Below, piece by piece: positions 14,936-23,719 of a DNA stretch of 60,109 nt (its first letter is position 1; each line of letters begins with the position of its first letter). Position numbers and translations under genes: made by a program. A model generated the notes under the pieces. It had not been told where the DNA came from, made no database searches, and saw nothing but the letters and a program-made list of their open reading frames with translations. This DNA comes from Bacteroidales bacterium (lineage in GTDB: Bacteria; Bacteroidota; Bacteroidia; Bacteroidales; UBA932), in assembly GCA_017961015.1 (NCBI GenBank), contig JAGCYC010000011.1, positions 1 through 60,109 on the forward strand. The letters run 5' to 3'.

Positions 14936-16273
14936 ATGATAAAGATTGACGTAAGCGGCTGCGCTCCCTTTGCTGCGCAGGACCTTTGTGAAAAGTATAT
15001 CGGCAAGGCCCTCGGGGCTTTTGACGTGCTGATGTCCGGAAGCGGCGCCGGCAATGACTTCCTCGGATGGAAACAGCTTCCCTCCGAGACTCCCGAGAGC
15101 CTAATCAAGGACATCGAAGGAGTCTGCGCCAGCTGGAAGAAGCTGGGCGTAGACCTTGTAATTGCCATCGGCATCGGCGGCAGCTACCTTGGCGCAAAAT
15201 GCGTCATAGAGGCCCTGAGCCACAATTTCGCACGTGAAATGGGTGCAGGGGATGCACCTTCCGTGGTCTTTGCGGGCAACAATCTCTCCGAAGATTACCT
15301 CGCCGAACTGATGGATCTGGCCGGCAAGCGCAACGTCGCCTGCATAGTCATATCCAAATCCGGCACCACCACCGAGCCTGCCGTGGCCTTCCGCGTCTTC
15401 AAGCAGTATATCGAAGAGCGCTATGGCAAACAGGAGGCTTCCGTACGCATAGTCGCAATCACCGATGCCGTCAGGGGCGCACTGAAAACCTTGTCCACCC
15501 AGGAGGGTTACCGTACATTCGTGGTTCCCGACGATGTGGGAGGGCGTTTCTCCGTCCTTACCCCTGTGGGTCTGCTGCCCATCGCCGCAGCCGGCTTCGA
15601 CATCCGCGCCCTTCTGGAAGGTGCAGCAGAGGAGCAGAAAGCCCTTCAGCAGAAATCGGCCTCCAATCCCGCCGTGGTCTATGCGGCTGTCCGCAACCTG
15701 CTTCACGGAGAGAATGGCCGCAGCATCGAGATTATGGTGAATTACAATCCCAAGCTCAGTTTTGTGGCCGAATGGTGGAAACAGCTCTACGGCGAATCCG
15801 AAGGCAAGGACGGCAAGGGTATCTTCCCCGCAAGCGTAAACAATACGGCCGACCTTCACTCAATGGGACAGTTCATCCAGGAAGGCAGCCGTCTGATGTT
15901 CGAGACCGTAATCAATGTGGAAAAGGCCAGCCGCTCCGTAGTCATAGGGGAGGACCCCCAGAATCTGGACCAGCTCAACTTCCTTGCCGGGAAACACGTG
16001 GAGCATTGCAACCGTATGGCTATGCTTGGCACCAGGATCGCCCATATCGACGGCGGAGTGCCCCAGATTAGCGTTTCCATAGAGAAGATAGACGAAAGGA
16101 ATCTGGGAGCTCTGCTGTATTTCTTCGAATTCGCCTGCGGCGTGAGCGCCTATACCCTGGGTGTGAATCCTTTCAACCAGCCCGGCGTAGAGGCATACAA
16201 GAAGAATATGTTCGCCCTTCTGGAGAAGCCCGGCTACGAACAGCAGACCGAGCAAATCCGTAAACGCCTGTAA
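14936..16273 (+). CDS. pgi: Glucose-6-phosphate isomerase
   Basis: Interconverts glucose 6-phosphate and fructose 6-phosphate. 445 residues, the short bacterial form. Recognisable segments: AIGIGGSYLGAKCVIEAL, VISKSGTTTEPAVAFR (phosphate-binding SKSGTT loop), DDVGGRFSVLTPVGLLP, FSVL and the C-terminal NPFNQPGVEAYKKN with the catalytic Lys region. Starts at ATG 14936 after an AACAGGA stretch; 4 bases separate it from pyrG. It sits in a salvage and nucleotide operon and not with other glycolytic genes. Confidence 0.96.
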   Translation: MIKIDVSGCAPFAAQDLCEKYIGKALGAFDVLMSGSGAGNDFLGWKQLPSETPESLIKDIEGVCASWKKLGVDLVIAIGIGGSYLGAKCVIEALSHNFAREMGAGDAPSVVFAGNNLSEDYLAELMDLAGKRNVACIVISKSGTTTEPAVAFRVFKQYIEERYGKQEASVRIVAITDAVRGALKTLSTQEGYRTFVVPDDVGGRFSVLTPVGLLPIAAAGFDIRALLEGAAEEQKALQQKSASNPAVVYAAVRNLLHGENGRSIEIMVNYNPKLSFVAEWWKQLYGESEGKDGKGIFPASVNNTADLHSMGQFIQEGSRLMFETVINVEKASRSVVIGEDPQNLDQLNFLAGKHVEHCNRMAMLGTRIAHIDGGVPQISVSIEKIDERNLGALLYFFEFACGVSAYTLGVNPFNQPGVEAYKKNMFALLEKPGYEQQTEQIRKRL

Positions 16274-16277
16274 GACA

Positions 16278-17894
16278 ATGCGCACAAAGTATGTATTCGT
16301 AACCGGAGGTGTGGCATCTTCCCTTGGTAAGGGAATTGTGGCGGCATCTCTGGCAAAACTCCTGCAGGCAAGGGGCCTGAGAGTGACCATACAGAAATTC
16401 GACCCGTATCTGAACATAGATCCGGGCACCCTCAATCCCTACGAACACGGAGAGTGCTACGTAACCGAAGACGGGGCCGAGACCGACCTTGACCTTGGCC
16501 ACTACGAGCGCTTCCTCGGTGTCTATACTTCCAAGGCCAACAATGTCACTACCGGAAAGATATACAACACGGTAATCACCAAGGAAAGGGAGGGTGCATA
16601 TCTTGGCAAGACCGTCCAGATCGTCCCCCATATTACCGACGAAATCAAGCGCAGGATGCTGCTGCTCGGCAAGACCGGCCGCTTCGACGTCATTATTACC
16701 GAAGTAGGAGGAACCGTGGGCGATATGGAATCCCAGCCCTTCGTGGAAGCTATGCGTCAGCTCCAGTGGGAACTCCCCGAAGAGGACTTCCTCTCCATCC
16801 ACCTCACCCTCATCCCTTATCTGAGGGCGGCTAAGGAGCTCAAGACCAAGCCCACCCAGCATTCCGTCCAGGAACTGCAGTCCCTCGGCGTCCATCCGGA
16901 CATCATCGTGTGCCGTACGGAGAAATCCCTTACGCCCGAGCTGCGCCGAAAGATCGCCCTCTTCTGCAACGTAAAGCCCGGACACGTAATCCAGAGCATT
17001 GACGCCTGGAGCATCTATCAGGTACCGCTGAACCTGGAACAGGAGCGTCTGGACCAGCTGGTTGTCAACAAACTGGAAATCAAGGGCACCCACGCTCCGG
17101 ACCTGGAAGCGCTCAAGTCCTTCCTCCGGAGGTTGCGCCATCCCGAAAAGGAAGTGCGGATCGCTCTCGTAGGAAAGTACGTAGAGCTGCAGGATGCATA
17201 CAAATCTATACTGGAAAGCTTCGTACACGCAGGCGCCGCCAACCTTTGCAAGGTAGAGGTGGTCTCCGTATCGGCCGAACAGGTTACCGCCGACAACGCC
17301 GAATCCCTGCTCGGGCAAATGGACGGCATCCTGGTTGCCCCGGGCTTCGGCGAAAGGGGACAGGAAGGAAAAATCTGCGCAGTCCGATTCGCACGCGAAA
17401 GCGGCATACCCTTCTTCGGAATCTGCCTTGGAATGCAGATGGCAGTGGTGGAATTCGCCCGCAACGTCCTCGGCTATGCCGATGCCGCCACCACCGAAGC
17501 CGATCCTCTCACCACCCATCCCGTGATTGACCTGATGGCAGATCAGAAGACAACCACCATCAAGGGCGGAACTATGCGTCTGGGTGCCTACAGGTGCCAT
17601 ATTGCCAAGGGCAGCCTTGCATACAGGATATACGGCGAAGAGGAAATCTCCGAACGTCACCGTCACCGCTATGAATTCAACAATGCCTACCTGGAGCAGA
17701 TCGAGGCTGCAGGTATGAAGGTGAGCGGCTGCAATCCCGACACAGGTCTGGTGGAAATAGTGGAGATACCCTCTCACCCCTTCTTCATAGGAGTCCAGTT
17801 CCATCCCGAGCTAAAAAGCCGTCCCGAACATCCCAACCCCATCTTCGACCATTTCGTGAAGGCGGCCATCGCACGGAGGGAGGCCAGGCAATGA
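16278..17894 (+). CDS. pyrG: CTP synthase
   Basis: Makes CTP from UTP, ATP and glutamine. The N-terminal synthetase domain (about 1-270) begins KYVFVTGGVASSLGKGI with the ATP-binding loop and holds PYLNIDPGTLNPYEHGE. The C-terminal class I glutamine amidotransferase domain (about 290-535) has the nucleophile in FFGICLGMQ and the catalytic His/Glu in GVQFHPEL. 538 residues is full length. The stop overlaps the start of the next gene (ATGA), indicating translational coupling to the cyclotransferase lipoprotein. Confidence 0.97.
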   Translation: MRTKYVFVTGGVASSLGKGIVAASLAKLLQARGLRVTIQKFDPYLNIDPGTLNPYEHGECYVTEDGAETDLDLGHYERFLGVYTSKANNVTTGKIYNTVITKEREGAYLGKTVQIVPHITDEIKRRMLLLGKTGRFDVIITEVGGTVGDMESQPFVEAMRQLQWELPEEDFLSIHLTLIPYLRAAKELKTKPTQHSVQELQSLGVHPDIIVCRTEKSLTPELRRKIALFCNVKPGHVIQSIDAWSIYQVPLNLEQERLDQLVVNKLEIKGTHAPDLEALKSFLRRLRHPEKEVRIALVGKYVELQDAYKSILESFVHAGAANLCKVEVVSVSAEQVTADNAESLLGQMDGILVAPGFGERGQEGKICAVRFARESGIPFFGICLGMQMAVVEFARNVLGYADAATTEADPLTTHPVIDLMADQKTTTIKGGTMRLGAYRCHIAKGSLAYRIYGEEEISERHRHRYEFNNAYLEQIEAAGMKVSGCNPDTGLVEIVEIPSHPFFIGVQFHPELKSRPEHPNPIFDHFVKAAIARREARQ

Positions 17895-18643
17895 TGCGAC
17901 GCCTGCTCATCATCTCTGTTACACTACTCGCCTGCGCCTGTTCCGGGGCGCAGGTGAAGCATTATCGGCCCAAGGTACTTCAGGAGTATGTCCACGATGC
18001 ATCGGCCTATACCCAGGGCCTGTTTTTCCATCAGGATACCCTGTACGAGACAACGGGTCAGTATGGCGAGAGTTCGCTCAGGAAGGTGGACCTTCAAAGC
18101 GGCAATCCCTACAGCGTACACCGTTTCTCCTCCAAGTACTTCATCGAGGGTTCCGTAGTGCTGAACGATGTGCTCTATATCCTTACCTGGACTAACAGGG
18201 TGGCCTTCCGCTATGATGCCGGAAGCCTCAGCTATATCAAGACACTCTCATATCCGCGTGAGGGATGGGGACTTACCACTGACGGACGCCGCCTTATAGC
18301 CTCGGACGGATCGGCCTGGCTGTATTTCCTTGACGAAGATATGAAAGTGGAGAAAAAGCTCCAGGTCAAGCTGGACGGGAAGCCTCTCCGCAACCTTAAC
18401 GAACTGGAATGGATAAAGGGTAAGATCTGGGCCAATGTCTATCTGACCGATATGATAGCCATTATCGACCCCGACAGCGGAAAGGTAGAAGCCACGCTGG
18501 ACTGCAGCAATCTGCTGCCGGCAAAACTCAGGACAAGGGAAACGGACGTCCTTAACGGAATTGCAGCAGACAATAAGGGAAATATTTACATCACGGGCAA
18601 GAACTGGCCCAGGATGTACAGGATAGAACTTGTAAAACAATAA
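17891..18643 (+). CDS. Glutaminyl-peptide cyclotransferase lipoprotein
   Basis: Plant/bacterial-type glutamine cyclotransferase (five-bladed beta-propeller), which cyclises N-terminal Gln to pyroglutamate and is expected in the periplasm or outer envelope. A signal peptide with lipobox LLACAC (Cys17) is followed by the family hallmarks: a DASAYTQGLFF motif, YETTGQYGESSLRKVDL with the catalytic-site Glu, LTW, GEGWGLTTDG-like EGWGLTTDGRRLIASDGS, and LNELEWIKGKIWANVY. The C-terminus LNGIAADNKGNIYITGKNWPRMYRI is typical. 250 residues is about the usual length. It overlaps pyrG by 4 bases and precedes a TPP riboswitch. Confidence 0.92.
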   Translation: MMRRLLIISVTLLACACSGAQVKHYRPKVLQEYVHDASAYTQGLFFHQDTLYETTGQYGESSLRKVDLQSGNPYSVHRFSSKYFIEGSVVLNDVLYILTWTNRVAFRYDAGSLSYIKTLSYPREGWGLTTDGRRLIASDGSAWLYFLDEDMKVEKKLQVKLDGKPLRNLNELEWIKGKIWANVYLTDMIAIIDPDSGKVEATLDCSNLLPAKLRTRETDVLNGIAADNKGNIYITGKNWPRMYRIELVKQ

Positions 18644-18646
18644 GAT

Positions 18647-18722
18647 ATCGGGGTACCGGACACAGTTCCGGTTGAGATTAAACCCGTTGAACCTGATGCG
18701 GTTAATACCGCCGGAGGGAATA
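18647..18722 (+). promoter_or_regulatory. TPP (thiamine pyrophosphate) riboswitch
   Basis: Matches the THI-box order: CGGGGTACC (18649-18657), a variable hairpin, TTGAGA (18672-18677), ACCCGTTGAACCTGATGCGG and TTAATACCGCCGGAGGGAA. The last conserved segment supplies GGAGG (18713-18717), 7 bases before the ATG at 18725, so thiamine pyrophosphate binding should hide the ribosome site: translational control. I see no terminator hairpin in between. Confidence 0.95.
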
Positions 18723-18724
18723 TT

Positions 18725-20920
18725 ATGAATAAAAAGACTTTTTTTGCAGCGGCACTGTGCGTGCTGCCTCTTCTTGCCGGAGCCCAGGAGCCGGCCGAAC
18801 GTCTGGACAGCGTAGTGGTCTCGGTTTCCAGGGCCGGAGAAAAGACTCCTGTCACCTTCACAAGCCTTTCAAAGGCCGATCTTGCCTCTGAGGAGATGTC
18901 CAAATCACTGCCGATGGCCCTTAACCTCCAGCCTTCCGTGGTCACATACAACGAGGGCGGCACGGGACTGGGGAACTCGGCAATGACCATACGCGGCGTC
19001 AAAGGCTCCCAGATAAATGTAACCCTTAACGGCGTAACGCTAAACGACGCCGAGTCCCAGGAGGTATTCTGGGTCAACATCCCGGCCCTTTCCAGCATCC
19101 TTTCCAGCGTACAGGTCCAGCGCGGCCTTGGCACAAGCGCAAACGGTCCCGGTGCCTTCGGCGCGAGCATCAATATGAGCACTCCGTCGGCAAGGGATAC
19201 GCTTTCATTCAGGGCCAGCCTTTCAGCCGGATCCTACGGCACCCTTATGTCCACGGTATCGGCCTCTACCGGGAAACTGCCCTCCGGTTTCTATATGGAC
19301 CTTAGCTACGCCGTGGGCAGTACGGACGGCTATATCCGCAATGCTTTCGTGAAATCGGCCTCCCTTTATGCCGTTGCAGGCTGGCAGGGCAGACGTAACT
19401 CCCTGCGCCTGAGCTATCTGATGGGCGGCCAGAAAAGCGGCATAACCTGGGACGGAATATCCCTGGAGCAATATGAAGCCGACAGACGCTACAACGGAGC
19501 GGGGGAGTACACGGACGATTCCGGCAATATCCGCTATTACGACAATCAGACCGACAATTACCGCCAGCACCATATCCAGCTAAACTACACACACTCCTTT
19601 GACGGGAGCCTGTATTGGACGACTACTCTGGACTATACGCGCGGCGACGGTTACGACGAATATTACAAGACAAACAGGAAGCTGCCTTCCTTCGGTTTCC
19701 CCCAGAATTCCGGCAGGAGCGATATGATATACCGCAAGCAGATGGACAACGACCTGTATGCCCTGAATTCGAATCTGCGCTATCTGGGAAGAAGGCTAAG
19801 CCTTAATGCCGGGGTATCGGCCTCACGATACCTCGGAGGGCATTGGGGCGAAGTCCTTTGGGCAAAGACCATCGGCAAAGACTACGACTATCAGGCACTT
19901 GACTGGTATTCCAACTTTGGAGCGAAATGGGATCTCTCTGCATACGCTAGGGCCGAATTCTCCATCAACAGTGTCCTCACCGCCTATGCCGATGCCCAGC
20001 TGAGGATAGTAGATTATGCCATTGACGGGGCCGATGACGACTGGCTGTCCTACGGCGCCCAGCCCTCCGACCTCCTCTCCTACAAGTCTGTCTGGCCTTT
20101 TTTCAATCCCAGGGCGGGCATTACCGCCAATCTTGGAGCCCACAGGTTATACCTGAGCGCCGCCTTCGGCAACAAGGAGCCCGGACGTGGCGACATCAAG
20201 GAGAACTACAAGGGCGAAGCCAACCCCCTGGTACCGGAAAAGATGCTGGACATAGAGGCCGGATATGCCTGGAAGGCCGATAAGGCCAGCGCCGGAGTGA
20301 ACCTTTATCTTATGGAGTACTGGGACATACTGCTGGAAAGCGGAAAACTCTCGAATGCCGGCTATGCAATAAAGGAGAATGTGCCCAGGGGCTGGCGCCG
20401 CGGCCTTGAACTGATGGCAGCCTGGGAGCCCTTCAAGTGGCTCGGCCTGGATGCAAACGCCACCCTTTCCGTCAACCGTCTTGCAGAATATACGTCCTAC
20501 GTACCCCTTGACGATGATTCCGGCCGCACCCACGCCATTTCCTACGGGCAGAGTACGATGCTTCTTTCGCCCTCGCTGATCGGGATGGCAAGGGCTCAGC
20601 TAAGGCCTTGGAAAGGGAGCGTCCTGTCCCTGGATGCAAAATACGTCGGCAAACAATATATCGACAATTCGGGTAGGGAAGAGATGGCCATACCGGCATT
20701 CTTCGTGATGAACCTGAGCGCAGCGCATACAATCAGGCTCAAAGGTTCTATGTCACTGGAACTGGCCGCATACGTTAACAATCTGTTGAACAGAATGTAT
20801 TATGCCTATGGTTGGAGATGGGAATCTTACAATGAAAGCAGCGGAGACCTCAGCTACGGGATAGGTGTTTACCCCCAGGCTCCTCGTAATTTCTCTATAA
20901 AAGCAAGCCTTTATTTTTAA
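18725..20920 (+). CDS. TonB-dependent receptor, predicted thiamine uptake
   Basis: 731-residue outer-membrane receptor. A signal peptide (MNKKTFFAAALCVLPLLAGA) is followed by a short TonB-box-like stretch (ERLDSVVVSVSR) and a plug domain (about 40-160, with MTIRGVKGSQINVTLNGVTL and the GTSANGPGAFGASINM end). A long 22-strand-type barrel follows, ending NFSIKASLYF with terminal Phe. No carboxypeptidase-like (SusC) N-terminal domain is present. The substrate is inferred from the TPP riboswitch directly in its leader: thiamine or a precursor, as known for riboswitch-linked receptors in Bacteroidetes. No inner-membrane thiamine transporter lies beside it in this window. Confidence 0.92.
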   Translation: MNKKTFFAAALCVLPLLAGAQEPAERLDSVVVSVSRAGEKTPVTFTSLSKADLASEEMSKSLPMALNLQPSVVTYNEGGTGLGNSAMTIRGVKGSQINVTLNGVTLNDAESQEVFWVNIPALSSILSSVQVQRGLGTSANGPGAFGASINMSTPSARDTLSFRASLSAGSYGTLMSTVSASTGKLPSGFYMDLSYAVGSTDGYIRNAFVKSASLYAVAGWQGRRNSLRLSYLMGGQKSGITWDGISLEQYEADRRYNGAGEYTDDSGNIRYYDNQTDNYRQHHIQLNYTHSFDGSLYWTTTLDYTRGDGYDEYYKTNRKLPSFGFPQNSGRSDMIYRKQMDNDLYALNSNLRYLGRRLSLNAGVSASRYLGGHWGEVLWAKTIGKDYDYQALDWYSNFGAKWDLSAYARAEFSINSVLTAYADAQLRIVDYAIDGADDDWLSYGAQPSDLLSYKSVWPFFNPRAGITANLGAHRLYLSAAFGNKEPGRGDIKENYKGEANPLVPEKMLDIEAGYAWKADKASAGVNLYLMEYWDILLESGKLSNAGYAIKENVPRGWRRGLELMAAWEPFKWLGLDANATLSVNRLAEYTSYVPLDDDSGRTHAISYGQSTMLLSPSLIGMARAQLRPWKGSVLSLDAKYVGKQYIDNSGREEMAIPAFFVMNLSAAHTIRLKGSMSLELAAYVNNLLNRMYYAYGWRWESYNESSGDLSYGIGVYPQAPRNFSIKASLYF

Positions 20921-20955
20921 AATAATTTATTAAGTAAATAAATGTTTAAAATTTT

Positions 20956-20986
20956 TTTGCAAAAATAGAAAGAATACTTATCTTTG
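20956..20986 (+). promoter_or_regulatory. Consensus promoter of an orphan small RNA
   Basis: TTTG (20956-20959), 19 bases, TATCTTTG (20979-20986): one of the best -33/-7 pairs in the window. No reading frame follows on this strand before the terminator. Confidence 0.8.
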
Positions 20987-20988
20987 TA

Positions 20989-21103
20989 TCAGAAAAAAAA
21001 AGATTGACGCATCATCTAACCTACTTAAACCTTCTCTAAGGTAAAATACACTACTAACTAACCAAAGTTTTATGGCTCGCAGGGATGCGAGCCATAACTT
21101 TTT
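20989..21103 (+). ncRNA. Candidate orphan small RNA, about 115 nt
   Basis: A transcript beginning about 3 bases after the TATCTTTG box would run through an A-rich start, an unstructured stretch with repeated CTAAC/ACTAAC motifs, and end at a strong hairpin plus T run. No coding frame with a believable start lies inside. It lies between the TonB receptor and the 3' end of trmD. I recognise no known RNA family. An untranslated remnant leader of a lost gene is an alternative. Confidence 0.55.
21065..21103. terminator. Bidirectional terminator, small RNA / trmD
   Basis: ATGGCTCGCA (21072-21081) pairs perfectly with TGCGAGCCAT (21086-21095) across a GGGA loop, with T5 at 21099-21103 on the plus strand. 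On the minus strand the hairpin follows the trmD stop but the T run is weak. Confidence 0.85.
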
Positions 21104-21785
21104 ACTGTTGTTCAAGCAGGCCGGGACGGCGTTCGCGTGTGCGCTGGATTGCCTGTTCGTCCTGCCACGCCCGGATGAGCTTGGGATTACCGCTTAGGAG
21201 GACTTCAGGGACATCCCAGCCGTTGAATGATGCCGGACGGGTGTAGACAGGAGGGGAGACCAGCCCGTCCTGGAAAGAATCGCTCAGGGCCGATGTCTCG
21301 TCGGTCAGAACACCGGGGACGAGGCGGATGATGCTGTCGGCAAGCAGTGCTGCAGGTATCTCACCGCCGCTTACGACAAAATCGCCGACGGAGATCTCGC
21401 GGGTAACAAGATGTTCCCTGATACGCTCGTCAATGCCCTTATAATGACCGCATAGAAGGATTATATTCTGACAGAGGGAAAGCTCATTGGCAATGCCCTG
21501 GGTAAGGATTTCGCCGTCAGGGGCCATATAGATGACTTCGTCGTAATCCCGCCGGGCCTTAAGGTCCATTATGCAGTTATACACGGGCTCCACCATCATC
21601 ACCATTCCGGCGTCACCACCGTAACAGTAGTCGTCCACGCTCTGGCGGGGTCCGAGACCATACTGCCGAAGGTCGTGGACCTGGATCTGAACCAGGCCTT
21701 TGCGCACTGCGCGGCCGGGGATGGAGTGGGAGAGGGGACTTTCGAGAAGTTCCGGTACGACGCTGATTATATCTATCCTGAGCAT
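21102..21785 (-). CDS. trmD: tRNA (guanine37-N1)-methyltransferase
   Basis: SPOUT-fold enzyme that methylates N1 of G37 in tRNAs reading CNN codons, preventing +1 frameshifting. The product begins MLRIDIISVVPELLESPLSH. It contains RQYGLGPRQSVDDYCYGGDAGMVMM, the trefoil knot LLCGHYKGIDERI, and VGDFVVSGGEIPAALLADSI RLVPGVL. The C-terminal PPVYTRPASFNGWDVPEVLLSGNP block is also typical. The start is ATG 21785 (227 residues); the frame remains open 26 codons further but those are not conserved and overlap the divergent promoter region. Confidence 0.95.
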   Translation of the reverse strand: MLRIDIISVVPELLESPLSHSIPGRAVRKGLVQIQVHDLRQYGLGPRQSVDDYCYGGDAGMVMMVEPVYNCIMDLKARRDYDEVIYMAPDGEILTQGIANELSLCQNIILLCGHYKGIDERIREHLVTREISVGDFVVSGGEIPAALLADSIIRLVPGVLTDETSALSDSFQDGLVSPPVYTRPASFNGWDVPEVLLSGNPKLIRAWQDEQAIQRTRERRPGLLEQQ

Positions 21786-21806
21786 ATCGGGGGCTTGTTT
21801 ACCCTG

Positions 21807-21814
21807 CAAATTTA
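21807..21814 (-). promoter_or_regulatory. -7 promoter box of trmD
   Basis: Minus-strand TAAATTTG, 21 bases upstream of the trmD ATG. It is divergent from the TATCTTTG box of the DUF349 gene 30 bases away. Confidence 0.55.
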
Positions 21815-21844
21815 GCGTTTTATGTTTATTTGGCGAAATTTTCT

Positions 21845-21852
21845 TATCTTTG
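21845..21852 (+). promoter_or_regulatory. -7 promoter box of the DUF349-yidC-yggS unit
   Basis: TATCTTTG, 37 bases before the ATG at 21890. No clear -33 element at the expected distance. Confidence 0.55.
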
Positions 21853-21889
21853 TAAGTTATCAAAATGTATAACCATTGAAGATTTTACT

Positions 21890-23716
21890 ATGAGTGAACA
21901 AACGAAGCCTGAGGTCCTTGCCGAGACCCCAGATGTAGCACCCCAGGAGCAGGAAGCAGTACCTGCAGCCACCATTTTGGAAGAAGCCAAAGAAGCCGTC
22001 GTATCCTTCGCGGACAAATCCCTGGCCGACCTTTCCGCCCTTTTCCAGACCCTGATGGAGAGCGCTGACCGAATGAAGCGTTCGAAAGAGGCCGAAGCTA
22101 TCAAATCGGCCTTCTATAAGCGTCTCTCCCGTGAAAAGGCCGAGGCAGGCGAGGACGCCACAGTAGTGGAGCCCACCGAGGACAGCACCGAAGATATGGC
22201 CACCGTTCCGCTGCAGAGCGGTCCGATGAGCCCCTTCGCCGCAATCGAAGCCGGTTTCAAGTCATTATATATAGATTATAAGAAGGAGCGTGCCGCCTAC
22301 AACCGCGAGCAGGACGCCCAGAGGGAAGAGAACCTCAAGACCAAGCAGGCCATCATAGAAGAGCTGAAGGCCCTTGTGGAGAATCCCGGAGAGATGAAGG
22401 ACGCCTTCCCCCGTTTCCGCGATATTCAGAACCGCTGGAGAGAGGCCGGTCCCGTGCCCCAGCAGCAGTTCCGCAGCATAAACGACACCTATCAGCTTTA
22501 TGTCACCCAGTTCTACGACCTGGTAGACATTAACCGCGAGCTCAGGGACCTGGATTTCCGCAAGAATCTCGAATCCAAGACCGAATTCTGCGAACAGGCG
22601 GAAAAGCTGGCCGAACAGGCAAATGTCGTGGATGCCTTCAAGGAACTCCAGAAGCTGCACGAGCAGTGGAAGGACCTGGGCCCCGTCGCCAAGGAATACC
22701 GCGAAGCCATCTGGGAGCGTTTCCGTGCAGCAACTGCCGTTATCAACAAGCGCTACCAGGCTCATTTTGAAGAACTTAAGTCCGAACAGGAGCAGAATCT
22801 CGCAGCCAAGCAGGCCCTCTGCGAAGAGGTAGAGGAGATTGCCTCCCGCGAGATTGGTTCATCGGCCCAGTGGAACCAGCTGAGCAAGCAGATCGAAGAT
22901 ATCCAGGCCCGCTGGCGCAGCATCGGCTTTGCCACCCGCAAGGAGAATCAGAAGATATACGACCGTTTCCGCGCCGCCTGCGACAAGTTCTTCGAGCGCA
23001 AGCGTGCCTCTTTCCACGAGTTCAAGGATTCGATGAATGCCAATCTGGAAAAGAAGATGGCAATCATCGAAGAAGCCGAGGCCCTGAGCACCAGCACCGA
23101 CTGGAATGCCACCACCGAGCGCTTTATCGAACTCCAGAAGCAGTGGAAGGAGATCGGTGCGGTTCCGCGCAAGAAATCCGAGCTCATCTGGAAGCGCTTC
23201 CGCGAGGCCTGCGACAAATTCTTCAAGGCCCGTGACGCCCGTCCGGGAGCCCCGTCTTCATTTGCCGCAAACCTTGCAGCAAAACGGGAAATCATCGCCG
23301 CCATCAATGCCTACGAGCCTCAGGATGCCGAAAAGGACGCCCAGGCCGCCAAAGACTTCGCCGAGAAGTTCGCCGCTATCGGCTTTGTTCCCTTTAAGGA
23401 AAAGGAGGCCGTGAACAAGGCCTACAGGGATGCGATGAACGCCAAGTTCCCCCGTCAGCACTCCGCTTCACAGGGGCACAAGGGAAGTGCCGAAAGGCGC
23501 CCCGTCTCCGAAAAGGACCGCCTGAAAGAGCAGTTCACCCACCTGCAGCAGGAAATCCAGACCTACGAGAACAATATCGGCTTCTTCGGCCTTTCAAAGG
23601 GCGCCGAAGCCCTTAAGGCCCAGATGCAGGAAAAGATTGACGCCGCGAAGGAGCGTCTGGAGCAGATTAAAGCCAAAATCCGCGAGGCAGAGAAGCAGGA
23701 GCAGAGTCAGGAGTAA
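21890..23716 (+). CDS. DUF349 repeat protein
   Basis: 608-residue cytosolic, highly charged helical protein built from several DUF349 units. Repeated blocks have the pattern 'W..ig.vp....e.iw.rFr.acd.ff', seen at RWREAGPVPQQQFRSINDTY, QWKDLGPVAKEYREAIWERF, RWRSIGFATRKENQKIYDRF and QWKEIGAVPRKKSELIWKRF, plus a degenerate C-terminal one. N-terminal Ala/Glu-rich and C-terminal Gln/Glu/Lys coiled-coil tails flank them. The family has no established enzymatic role. The start is at MSEQTKPEV (ATG 21890), 37 bases after a TATCTTTG box; the upstream in-frame ATG falls before the promoter. Three bases separate it from yidC, so it may be coexpressed with the membrane insertase. Confidence 0.88.
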   Translation: MSEQTKPEVLAETPDVAPQEQEAVPAATILEEAKEAVVSFADKSLADLSALFQTLMESADRMKRSKEAEAIKSAFYKRLSREKAEAGEDATVVEPTEDSTEDMATVPLQSGPMSPFAAIEAGFKSLYIDYKKERAAYNREQDAQREENLKTKQAIIEELKALVENPGEMKDAFPRFRDIQNRWREAGPVPQQQFRSINDTYQLYVTQFYDLVDINRELRDLDFRKNLESKTEFCEQAEKLAEQANVVDAFKELQKLHEQWKDLGPVAKEYREAIWERFRAATAVINKRYQAHFEELKSEQEQNLAAKQALCEEVEEIASREIGSSAQWNQLSKQIEDIQARWRSIGFATRKENQKIYDRFRAACDKFFERKRASFHEFKDSMNANLEKKMAIIEEAEALSTSTDWNATTERFIELQKQWKEIGAVPRKKSELIWKRFREACDKFFKARDARPGAPSSFAANLAAKREIIAAINAYEPQDAEKDAQAAKDFAEKFAAIGFVPFKEKEAVNKAYRDAMNAKFPRQHSASQGHKGSAERRPVSEKDRLKEQFTHLQQEIQTYENNIGFFGLSKGAEALKAQMQEKIDAAKERLEQIKAKIREAEKQEQSQE

Positions 23717-23719
23717 ACT

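Noticed and set aside
16173..17804. 543-codon minus-strand frame opposite pyrG
   Set aside because: A shadow of CTP synthase; no family resemblance and overlaps the real gene completely. The same applies to other long antisense frames, such as 5425-6336 and 34278-35447.
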